Source: Betaproteobacteria bacterium
GTDB lineage: Bacteria > Pseudomonadota > Gammaproteobacteria > Burkholderiales > SG8-39
DNA: 64,000 nucleotides
Assembly (NCBI GenBank): GCA_009693235.1
Contig: SHXR01000001.1
Coordinates: 1 to 64,000, forward strand
Reading direction: 5' to 3'
The translations under genes and the position numbers were made by a program. Numbering within the stretch: the stretch's first letter is position 1; each line of letters starts with the position of its first letter. The notes beneath the pieces were generated by a model that saw nothing but the letters and a program-made list of their open reading frames with translations, ran no database searches and was not told the origin of the DNA. Positions 54,396-62,925 of this stretch are shown piece by piece.

Positions 54396-55661
54396 ATGTT
54401 GGCCAAGGAGCAGAACGATCTCATCACCCTCATCGGGCCAAGTACACCCGGTGGCGACCTCATGCGACGCTATTGGCAACCGGTCGCTTTGTCGGAGGAG
54501 CTTGGTACTGACACGCCGATACCGGTCACCGTATTCAGCGAGGCGCTCGTTCTTTATCGCGACGCCGCCGGCCGGCCCAATCTGATCGGGCGTTACTGCC
54601 CGCATCGCAGAGTCGATCTGAGTTATGGACGCGTCGAGGCGGGAGGCCTTCGTTGTATTTATCACGGCTGGGTGTTGGCGGGCGATGGCCGTTGCCTCGA
54701 ACAGCCAGGTGAGCCGGCCAATAGCCGGTACAAGGAGCGGATTCGGCATATTGCGTATTCATGCCGCGAGGCCGGTGGCGTCATTCTTGCGTACTTCGGC
54801 CCAGGTGAACCACCCGTGCTACCGGCCTTCGGCTTTTTCGATTGCGCACCGGAGCGGGTGTGGGCGACAAAAATCCACCACGCATGCAACTACCTGCAAG
54901 CCAACGAAGGCAATGTCGATCCGCAGCACCTGTCCTTTCTTCACGCCACGCTTGGTGCAGGCTCGCTCTACCCGGAGCTGAACAGCCTCATCACCGCCGA
55001 TGTGGCGCCCCGGTTGGAGGTTTAGGAAACCGGCTTCGGATTTCGTATCTTCGCAGTGCGCAAGGCCGGCGCGGCAGCGAACTACGTTCGAATCACGAAT
55101 TTCATCATGCCGAATTGCTCGACGTTCGATGGGGTGCCACTGGTCAATCCGCGTGAGGAGAAGATGCGGCCCAATCTTGGCTATCAGGTGCATTGGCATG
55201 TGCCGATCGACGATCGAAGCCATTGGAAGTACACAGTGCTCTACCGCTACGATGATCCGATCGACTGCGACTTCATGCAAGGCACCTTGTTCCGTGATGT
55301 CATGGGGTCCTACCATTCACCCCGCAACGCGAACAATCGCTATCTCCAGAATCGCGCCGAGATGGCATCTGAAAATTTCGCAGGTCTCGGGCGCAATTTC
55401 TACGATCACGATCTCATGGTGACGGAATCGCAAGGCGAGATCATGGATCGCAGCGAGGAGCACCTCGGGACGACCGATCGTCCGGTCATGCTCATGCGAA
55501 AGCAGATGCTGCAGGCGATCAACGACATGCGCAAAGGGGGCGCGCCGCTGTTCGCGGCCAACCCCGCAGCGCTCAAGGACATGGTGGTTCGGTCGGACAT
55601 GTTGCCCGCGTCCACCGATCTTTTTACTGACTGGTGGCGTCAACCGGAAGCACACACATGA
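54396..55661 (+). pseudogene. Rieske ring-hydroxylating oxygenase alpha subunit with an in-frame TAG
   Basis: The N-terminal Rieske domain has C68, H70 (CPHRR) and C87, H90 (CIYHGW). The catalytic iron domain begins with YLQANEGNVDPQHLSFLH, carrying the bridging aspartate and two histidines. After about 209 residues (...ADVAPRLEV) there is TAG at 55023-55025, then in the same frame ETGFGFRIFAVRKAGAAANY and another 190 residues of intact family sequence to TGA 55659. Phthalate-dioxygenase relatives read LEVEETDFG.RI here, so GAG or CAG to TAG is the simplest cause. Readthrough would give a normal 421-residue enzyme. The stop overlaps the next gene. Confidence 0.85.
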
Positions 55662-56884
55662 GGAATCCGATTCTCGTTGCGAACTGCGCGGTGGCGTGCG
55701 GTCTTGCGATCGCGGCCTTGGCCTTGGCCTTGCCCGGCCTTGCCGCTGCCGGCGAAAAGTCGATCCGCATCGGCGTGCTCACCGATCTGTCGAGCTTTGC
55801 CGCCGCTTCGATGGGCCCGGGCTCGGTGCTCGCGACACGCCTCGCGGTCGAGGAGTTCGGTGGCACGGTGTTGGGTAAGCCGATCGAAGTCATCCAGGCC
55901 GACATGCAGTCAAAGCCCGATCTTGCGGTGCAGGTTGCCAGGCGCTGGTACGAGGCGGAAAACGTCGATGCGATTGTCGATGTACCCGCCTCCGCCGGCG
56001 CGATCGCGATTCAAGGGCTCGCGGCGCAGAACAAGAGAATCTTTCTGGCTACCGTGGCCGCCACCAATGAACTCACTGGCAAGGCGTGCTCGCCCAATAC
56101 GATCCACTGGGGCGCGGATTCCAGTGCGCTGGCACGCAGCCTTGTTACGGCGCTTGCGAACGATGGCGCGAAGACATGGTTTTTGATGATGCCAGACTAC
56201 GCGCTCGGCCGCGATCTTGCCGCGCATGCCGAACCGCTCATCAAATCGCTTGGCGGGCGCATCATCGAAACCGTGTTCTTTCCGGCCGGGACGGGTGATT
56301 TTGCGCAGTATCTGTTGCGTGCCAAGGCGTCGGGGGCCGATGCGATCGGATCGGGCGCGGTCGGCCTCGATCTCACGACGCAGATCCGGCAAGCCGTGGA
56401 ATTCGGCATTCTTCCATCGTCGAAGCAAAAGCTCGCGGCGTTCGTGATGAACCTGTCGGACATTCACGCGCTTGGTCTGCAAACGATGCAGGGGCTCTAC
56501 ATCGTGCAAGACTTCTATTGGGACGCAAACACCACGACGCGCGAATTCTCGAAGAAGTTCTTCGCGCGCTCCCAGCGGATGCCCAATTTCACCCATTCGT
56601 CGAATTACTCGGCGGTCCTTGCCTATCTCAAAGCGATTGAGGAAGCGGGGACCGACGATCCGGTGAAGGTGGTCGCAAAATTGAAAGAGAAGCCGCAGAT
56701 GCGCTTCGCCAAGACCTCGACGATCCGGCGGGATGGCAGGGCGCTGTTCGACATGCAGCTCTACCGCGTGAAGACGCCGGCAGAATCCAAGGCACCCTGG
56801 GATTACCTCGCCAACATCGGCTAGGTCGAAAGCAACCGTATCTTCCTGCCGCCCAACGCGGAGCTTTGTGTGCTCGCGAAATAG
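55658..56884 (+). pseudogene. LivK-type ABC substrate-binding protein with an in-frame TAG near its end
   Basis: A periplasmic binding protein of the branched-chain amino acid/aromatic acid type (COG0683). From ATG 55658, overlapping the Rieske stop, it encodes a signal peptide (to about AAAG), IRIGVLTDLSSFAAASMGPG, and so on to KAPWDYLANIG. TAG at 56822-56824 follows, then in frame VESNRIFLPPNAELCVLAK and a second TAG at 56882. Family members end with an F.PL...EC.LV(K) motif, which the continuation supplies, so the last 19 residues belong to the protein. Such a short loss may be tolerated. The ligand may be an aromatic carboxylate. Confidence 0.75.
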
Positions 56885-56990
56885 CAGCCGGATCGCGCTT
56901 GATGTCGCAGCGTATGGCACGGGGCCGATTGACCGCTGTGGCATCGCGCATCACCATTGAAGGCGCGGCGGTTGCGCTGGGAACGCAGTC

Positions 56991-57863
56991 ATGACGCTGC
57001 AGTTGCTCGCCGGGCAACTTCTGATCGGGCTGATCAATGGGGCGTTCTACGCAATGCTGAGCCTTGGATTGGCGATCATTTTCGGCCTGCTTGGCATCGT
57101 GAACCTGGCGCAGGGCGCCCTCTACATGGTAGGCGCGTTCGTCGCATGGTTGTTACTCGATCATGCCGGGATCGGTTACTGGTGGGCGCTCGTACTCTCG
57201 CCCGTTTGCATGGCGCTATTCGCCGCGGTGCTTGAGCGCCTGTTCATCGCGCGCACCTACGATCTTGACCATCGATACGGGTTGCTCCTCACGTTCGGGC
57301 TGATGCTGATTCTGCAAGGCATGTTCGTACACTGGTTCGGTACGGCCGGACAGACCTATCCCATTCCGGAGTTGTTGCGGGGCGGGTTCGATACGGGATT
57401 CATGTTCCTTCCCAAGTATCGGATCTGGGTGATCGTGTTCTCACTGTCCGTGTGCCTTGTCATCTGGTATATGATCGAACGCACATCGCTTGGCCGCACG
57501 CTGCGCGCCGCCACCGAGAATCCGGTATTGACGCGCGCCTTCGGCATCAACGTGCCCCGTCTTCGGACCATTGGGTTCGCGCTCGGCGTGGCGCTTGCGG
57601 CCGTCGCAGGGGTGCTCGCGGCACCAATCTTTCAAGTGAGCCCATTGATGGGCGCCGAGCTCATTATCGTAGTATTCGCCGTGGTGGTCATCGGCGGCAT
57701 GGGATCGATCCTCGGCTCCCTGGTCACCGGCATCACCCTTGGTGTGCTGGAAGGCTTGTGCAAGGCGTTTTACGCCCCGACTGCAAATACCGTGGTGTTC
57801 CTCTTGATGATTGCCGTGCTGCTCGTCCGACCGGCCGGTATGTTCGGTCGTGACCTGAAGTGA
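56991..57863 (+). CDS. Branched-chain amino acid-type ABC transporter permease LivH
   Basis: A membrane permease (290 aa) with about eight hydrophobic segments. Motifs are GLINGAFYAMLSLGLAIIFGLLGIVNLAQG and the coupling-loop region ENPVLTRAFGINVPRLRTIGF followed by VIGGMGSILGSLV. It pairs with the LivM gene directly after it (stop/start TGATG). 106 bases after the readthrough end of LivK precede it. Confidence 0.9.
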   Translation: MTLQLLAGQLLIGLINGAFYAMLSLGLAIIFGLLGIVNLAQGALYMVGAFVAWLLLDHAGIGYWWALVLSPVCMALFAAVLERLFIARTYDLDHRYGLLLTFGLMLILQGMFVHWFGTAGQTYPIPELLRGGFDTGFMFLPKYRIWVIVFSLSVCLVIWYMIERTSLGRTLRAATENPVLTRAFGINVPRLRTIGFALGVALAAVAGVLAAPIFQVSPLMGAELIIVVFAVVVIGGMGSILGSLVTGITLGVLEGLCKAFYAPTANTVVFLLMIAVLLVRPAGMFGRDLK

Positions 57864-58819
57864 TGCGAGATGCCGTGACACCAGGAACTCGCACCGCAAT
57901 GCGCGTGCTGATTGGCGCGGGCCTCGTGCTTCTTTGCGTTGCGCCCTTTCTCGTCTACCCGCTCTTTCTCATCAAGCTGCTTTGCTTCGCCATGTTCGCG
58001 TGCGCCTTTAACCTGATGGTTGGCGCGGCCGGACTGATGTCATTCGGCCATGCTGCATTCTTTGGTGGGGCTGCCTACGTCGCCGCGCATGCAGCCGAGG
58101 TGTGGGGATTGCCCTTCGAGTTGGCGCTCCTCGCCGGTGCTCTGTAGGGCGCCGCACTGGGGTTCGTGTCCGCGATCGTGTCATTGCGACAGCAGGGCCT
58201 CTTTTTTGCGATGATCACACTCGCCCTTGCGCAACTCGTGTACTTCGCCGCATTGAGACTTCCCTTCACCAATGCCGAAGACGGAATTCAGGCCGTGCCG
58301 CGCGGCTACCTCTTCGGGTTGCTCGATCTCAATGCGCCGCTGTCCATGTACTACACGACGGCGGGGATCTTTCTTCTCGTGCTATTCGCGGTCCGGCGCG
58401 TTATCGATTCACCGTTTGGCCGCGTACTCGCCGGCATCCGCGAGAATGAGGCGCGCGTGATCTCGCTCGGTTTCCATGCCGAGCGCTACAAGACGCTAGC
58501 TTTCGTGCTGTCGGCCGCGCTCTCCGGACTCGCGGGCGCAACGAAAGCGATCGCCTTTCAATTCGCCTCACTCCAAGACGTGCATTGGGTCAATTCGGGC
58601 GACGTCATCGTGATGACCATGCTCGGTGGCGTGGGAACCTTGATCGGTCCGGTGGTGGGCGCTGCGATCATCGTGAGCCTGGAGGAATTCCTCGCACAGG
58701 TCGATGTTCCCGCGCTGCCAATCATCGGCGCCATTCTGATTGCGTGTGTGCTCCTCTTGCGTCGAGGCATGGTTGGAGAGCTTGAGCACGTACTGCGCAG
58801 GAGGACGCGGCGGGCCTGA
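57863..58819 (+). pseudogene. LivM-type ABC permease with an in-frame TAG
   Basis: From ATG 57863 the first 94 residues give two or three membrane segments and NLMVGAAGLMSFGHAAFFG, the typical LivM opening, then ELALLAGAL. TAG at 58145-58147 interrupts, and the same frame continues GAALGFVSAIVSLRQQGLFF, AMITLALAQ and the rest to 58819, including VIVMTMLGGVGTLIGPVVGA. No other disruption is present. Family members read AG.L.G...G...LR.QG.YFAMITLA here. If the stop is not read through, the transporter lacks most of this permease. No LivF/LivG ATPases follow; the next gene is on the other strand. Confidence 0.85.
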
Positions 58820-58864
58820 TTCGGGAATGCTCGCCCGCGACGATCGAGCGCCCGGCGATCAGCG

Positions 58865-60103
58865 TCATCGACGCTGAAGTCCTTCGTCGTTGTCGCACAA
58901 TTTCTGCCAAGCCGTCCCTGCCTGGAGCACCCCGGATACGCCACGGATGTTTGCATAATTGATTGCATCGTCTGGTGACGGGATGGCGCCCCCTGCGGAG
59001 GCAGCAAGCGCATTGAGCAGTTGTCGCCGCAAGCGAATAAGCGCGCCGTCGCCGGAATTCAGGAACTCACGCGTTCGATTGACGATTGGTTTTTGGCTCG
59101 TGATGATCACGAGGTCCTCGGTCGTCAGGTGCTGTGGGAAACCGGTGAAGTGTCCACGACGCATAAGTTCGCGGTCTTGTCCCCAGTTGGTCTCCGGCCC
59201 GCCTGGTACCGCGGGTGGCCAGTCCGCGGCATCGGTGAAGGTGGTCATCTCGTCTTTTTCCAGCGGCGCATCGAGTCGATAGCGAACCGTCCAATAGGTC
59301 GAGTGTTCGTTATCGATGGGGATCGAGAAAAAGACCGCGCTGCCCGGATAGAACTCGCGCGGCGCGATCACGCCAAACCAGGGCAAGACGAACGAATTCA
59401 CGCGCACATAGCGTGTGCCGTCGTCCAGCGTGCGAATACCTGCGTACCGAAAGCCGTAGGATTGATCCTCGATTTCATAGACCGGTGCCTGATTCTTTGC
59501 CGCCAGTGATAGACCACCCATGTTCGTCACGTGGCTCTGATGCAATACGCCTGCGTGCGCCGAATCCATGGTGGTCTCGACACCCTGCAGCCAGTTGAAA
59601 TGCCCGATCTGCTTATGAACGATGTAGTGCTCGGGGCGAAGCCCCATGAACTCGAACGCGGGAAACGCCGGCGGTCCGCTCCCTTCTCCCAACCAAACCC
59701 AGACGATGCCGCCCGCTTCACGGACAGGAAAGTGTCGCAGCGGCACGCTCTTGCAGAATTCACGTACATGCTCGACCTGGGTGGCCACTTCGATCACTTC
59801 ACCGTCGACCCGGAACTTCCAGCCGTGGTACAGGCAGCGCAATGCGTTGTCTTCGTTCCTTGCGAGCGCGAGCGATGCGCCGCGATGCGGGCACGCCTCA
59901 TCGAAAAAACCGACGCGGCCATCGGTTGCGCGAAACGCCACGAAGTCTTCGCCTAATAAGCGCACACGCAACGGCGCGCCGTCTTCGATGAGCTTCTCTG
60001 ATAGCGCGGCGGGGATCCAATGGTGATTCCTCATTATCACACCCATCGGCGCGTCGCTTTCAACGAGCGTCAAACGGTCGTTGTCCGTCTTGGTCATCGC
60101 CAT
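58865..60103 (-). CDS. Rieske non-haem iron oxygenase alpha subunit
   Basis: A 412-residue ring-hydroxylating or O-demethylating oxygenase of the phthalate/vanillate type. Rieske ligands are C71, H73 (CPHRG) and C90, H93 (CLYHGW). The catalytic domain has NWLQGVETTMDSAHAGVLHQ, with the aspartate and histidines of the iron site. It is intact, unlike the relative at 54396-55661. It would need a reductase, which is not in the window. Downstream on the same strand nothing follows within the cluster; upstream is a Bug receptor, 80 bases away. Confidence 0.9.
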   Translation of the reverse strand: MAMTKTDNDRLTLVESDAPMGVIMRNHHWIPAALSEKLIEDGAPLRVRLLGEDFVAFRATDGRVGFFDEACPHRGASLALARNEDNALRCLYHGWKFRVDGEVIEVATQVEHVREFCKSVPLRHFPVREAGGIVWVWLGEGSGPPAFPAFEFMGLRPEHYIVHKQIGHFNWLQGVETTMDSAHAGVLHQSHVTNMGGLSLAAKNQAPVYEIEDQSYGFRYAGIRTLDDGTRYVRVNSFVLPWFGVIAPREFYPGSAVFFSIPIDNEHSTYWTVRYRLDAPLEKDEMTTFTDAADWPPAVPGGPETNWGQDRELMRRGHFTGFPQHLTTEDLVIITSQKPIVNRTREFLNSGDGALIRLRRQLLNALAASAGGAIPSPDDAINYANIRGVSGVLQAGTAWQKLCDNDEGLQRR

Positions 60104-60183
60104 GAGAATCCGGAATCCTATTCAAAGGGATAAGCCCCACAAGTTCCTTCGCAGCAGGGGTCGTTGCAGTCAACGCCCCTTGG

Positions 60184-61179
60184 TTACTCGAGCTTCGCGC
60201 CGGAGACCTTGACCGCCTGTGCCCATCGTTCAATCTCGACACCGATCGCTGTCGCGAGCGCTTCTGGTGAACCGCCGGCCGTTACCAGCGCGAAGCGCGC
60301 CATCGCCTCGATCAGCGGTGGATCCGCAAGCGCCTTGAGAATCGCACCGTTCAGCAGCATGACGATCTCATGCGGTGTTCCCGCCGGGGCGAGGATCCCG
60401 TTCCATAAGCCCATTTCAAATTGCGGCAAGCCCGCTTCAACCGCATTAGGGACATCCGGCATCACATCAAGACGCTGGCGATTCGCGATGACCAGCGCGC
60501 GCAGCTTGCCGGCACGAATGTTCGGTGCAAGCGGCGCCACCGCATCGAACATGACTTGAATGCGGCCGGCGATCAAATCGGCCTGCGCGGGGCCTGAACC
60601 CTTGTAGGGGACATGGACCAATTCCACTTGCGCGAGCGTCTTGAAGAGTTCGGCGGCAAGATGCGGCACGGTGCCGCTCCCGGCGGAGGCGTAGTTGATT
60701 GAATTGGGTTGCGCCTTGGCGAGTGCAATGAACTCGCGCAGGGTTTGCGCCGGTACGGTGGCATTGATCGCCATCAGGATCGGCCCGCGCACCACCATGC
60801 TGATCGGGGCGAACGAACGATGCGGATCGTAGGGGAGGTTCTTCGACAGCGTAGGGAGGATGCTGAAGGTCGAGGTGGTGCCATAGATCAGCGTGTAGCC
60901 ATCCGGTGTCGCTTTCGCACCCGCTTCCGTACCCGGGACACCACTTGCCCCGGCGCGCGTTTCGACCACCACCTGCTGGCCGATCACTTCGCCTAGTTTT
61001 TGCGCGATCAATCGCCCCGCCGCATCCGTTGGCCCGCCGGGTGGAAAGGGCATGATGAGCCGCACCGGTTTCGACGGATAGCTTTGTGCCCACGCTGCCG
61101 AGGCCAACACGATGCCGGCCATCGCAGCACACCTCGCCATCCATTGTCGCGAACGGCTGACAATCTCAGGGATCTTCAA
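60184..61179 (-). CDS. Bug/TctC-family receptor
   Basis: The preferred start is TTG 61179, overlapping the flavin monooxygenase stop (TTGA) and preceded by CGAGGTGCCA; ATG 61140 is an alternative that still leaves a signal peptide. The mature part has SYPSKPVRLIMPFPPGGPTDAA, VVVETRAGASGVPG, ATPDGYTLIYG and NYASAGSGTVPHLAAELF motifs. Complete. The tight link to a flavin monooxygenase suggests the ligand is that enzyme's substrate, probably a phenolic or aromatic acid. Confidence 0.88.
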   Translation of the reverse strand: MKIPEIVSRSRQWMARCAAMAGIVLASAAWAQSYPSKPVRLIMPFPPGGPTDAAGRLIAQKLGEVIGQQVVVETRAGASGVPGTEAGAKATPDGYTLIYGTTSTFSILPTLSKNLPYDPHRSFAPISMVVRGPILMAINATVPAQTLREFIALAKAQPNSINYASAGSGTVPHLAAELFKTLAQVELVHVPYKGSGPAQADLIAGRIQVMFDAVAPLAPNIRAGKLRALVIANRQRLDVMPDVPNAVEAGLPQFEMGLWNGILAPAGTPHEIVMLLNGAILKALADPPLIEAMARFALVTAGGSPEALATAIGVEIERWAQAVKVSGAKLE

Positions 61180-62798
61180 TTGGCACCTCGTATAGTGTCG
61201 ATGATTGATAGCGGAGCAGACGGGACGCTTGCGCTCCGCCATGCAACATGCCCGTCCGGGCGCACCAGTACCAGCGGTTGCTCATAGAGCGTCAGTACGT
61301 GTGGCTCTGGAACGTTGACGACCTCAAGCGGTACCCGTCGCTTGGCGGCGGCGCGCGCCAATTTGTCGGCGTCTGGCGGATTCGATCCCAACCGCAGCAG
61401 CACGAACGTCCGACCAAATAGGTCAAGGGTCGAGCGGCCATCAGTGAGCACCGCATGGGGTGCTCGTGCACCAGGCCGCGCTGTCGGCGTGTACGTCATG
61501 GTTGGGTAGGGCGGTACCGGTGTTTCGTCTGGAACGCAGAGGGGAGAATCGTCGTAGCGATAACCGAGGACGATACCTTCGTTCTTGTATTCGCGCTCGA
61601 ATTCGTGCTGGATAAAATGGCGTTGCAATTGCGCGCGTGCCGCGTCCCCTTTTGCGCCTAGTTCACATAGCGCAGGCAAGGCGGGCACGGACAGAAACTT
61701 TGAGAAGGTGAACGTCGCCTCGTCGACGTTGCGCACCGCCACTGGCCGACGCTCGATCAGGTAGCTATCGAATATGCGCTCCGGCGCCCAACCGTCCTCT
61801 ACGCCTTGTATCTTCCAGGCAAGGTCGACTGCATCCTGGATGCCGGTATTCATGCCGAATCCACCTGTTGGCGTTTGGTTGTGCAATGCATCGCCGCAAA
61901 GAAACACGCGTCCGCGCCGGAACTCGTTCGCCACGCGCTGCTGGCGTTGCCAGGGCAGCATCCCAACAATTTTGAATGGCACCTGAGCACCGATCGCCTC
62001 ACGAACATATCGCGCGCCATCAAAGGTTTCGAGATCGGTATCCTCGGGCATCTGCGAGAGCCAGAGACGCCACAAGCTGCGGCCATCGATGGCGGAAAGC
62101 GTGCCCCACATGCCTCGCGGCCCGAACAGCCAGCTCATGACCGACGGCCGCTCGCCTGGCCGGAACACCTCGTCACACTCAAAATAGACGTTGATCTCGA
62201 AGCTGAGTTGCGGCGAACCCTCCATGGTGATACCAAGCGTCTCGCGCACGCCGCTTTTTGCGCCATCGCACGCGACCAGATAATCCGCAGCAATGTTCCG
62301 CTGCCTACCGCTCTCGCGATCGGTGACAGTGGCGATGACGACGTCCCCACGATCCTCGAACCGATCGAGGCTCGTACGATAGAGCAGGCGATTCGTTGCG
62401 AAACTGGCGGCGTGCTCACGGAGTATTGGATCGAACCACGTCTGCGGGCAGCGTTGAAAATGCTCGGGCGTCATGGCAGCGGGCTTGCGATCCGCGTCCG
62501 ACCCAAAGTCGATGACGTGCAGCGGCGGGCTGCGTAGATCAGTCACGTATTGCATGCGTCGCGGGTAGTCCCGCGGCCAACCGGCATTGCGCACACGATC
62601 GGCAAGACCCCAGCGGCGGCAGAACTCCATCGTGCGCGCATTGACGCCGTTCATCTTCGGTAACGGAATCGACCCGTCGCGCCGCTCGACCAACATGCAG
62701 GCGATACCCCGCCAGGCAAGATCGATCACGAGCGATAGTCCAACCGGACCGCCCCCGACAATCAAGACTGGAACATGCTCCTCAGATGTCGTCGCCAC
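61176..62798 (-). CDS. FAD-dependent aromatic monooxygenase (MhpA/UbiH-like)
   Basis: Hydroxylates a phenolic ring using NAD(P)H and O2. GTG 62798 starts just before the FAD motif VPVLIVGGGPVGLSLVIDLA; residues further upstream are not conserved. It also has DYLVACDGAKSGVRE and the second FAD motif RVFLCGDALHNQTPTGGFGM, plus a C-terminal thioredoxin-like domain (about 450-540, DLFGRTFVLLRLG). The 540-residue size fits MhpA/PheA-type enzymes. It lies between an HsaA-like oxygenase and a Bug receptor in one operon. Confidence 0.9.
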   Translation of the reverse strand: MATTSEEHVPVLIVGGGPVGLSLVIDLAWRGIACMLVERRDGSIPLPKMNGVNARTMEFCRRWGLADRVRNAGWPRDYPRRMQYVTDLRSPPLHVIDFGSDADRKPAAMTPEHFQRCPQTWFDPILREHAASFATNRLLYRTSLDRFEDRGDVVIATVTDRESGRQRNIAADYLVACDGAKSGVRETLGITMEGSPQLSFEINVYFECDEVFRPGERPSVMSWLFGPRGMWGTLSAIDGRSLWRLWLSQMPEDTDLETFDGARYVREAIGAQVPFKIVGMLPWQRQQRVANEFRRGRVFLCGDALHNQTPTGGFGMNTGIQDAVDLAWKIQGVEDGWAPERIFDSYLIERRPVAVRNVDEATFTFSKFLSVPALPALCELGAKGDAARAQLQRHFIQHEFEREYKNEGIVLGYRYDDSPLCVPDETPVPPYPTMTYTPTARPGARAPHAVLTDGRSTLDLFGRTFVLLRLGSNPPDADKLARAAAKRRVPLEVVNVPEPHVLTLYEQPLVLVRPDGHVAWRSASVPSAPLSIIDTIRGAN

Positions 62799-62806
62799 GG
62801 TGCGCC

Positions 62807-62923
62807 CTAGTCGATCGCTGCGTGCGTAAGGTTGCCGATGATTTTCATTCGCTTGCCATACCACGGAACTGGTATTCGAAAATTGAAGAGGTTGGCGAAT
62901 GACGCGCTGGGCACGCCCGGCAT
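62807..62923 (-). CDS. Possible 38-residue small protein in the oxygenase operon
   Basis: An ATG two bases after the stop of the preceding gene opens MPGVPSASFANLFNFRIPVP, then WYGKRMKIIGNLTHAAID, and stops eight bases before the monooxygenase GTG. The frame exactly fills an otherwise empty 128-base gap. No homologue or domain is recognised. Coding status is uncertain. Confidence 0.25.
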   Translation of the reverse strand: MPGVPSASFANLFNFRIPVPWYGKRMKIIGNLTHAAID

Positions 62924-62925
62924 TT

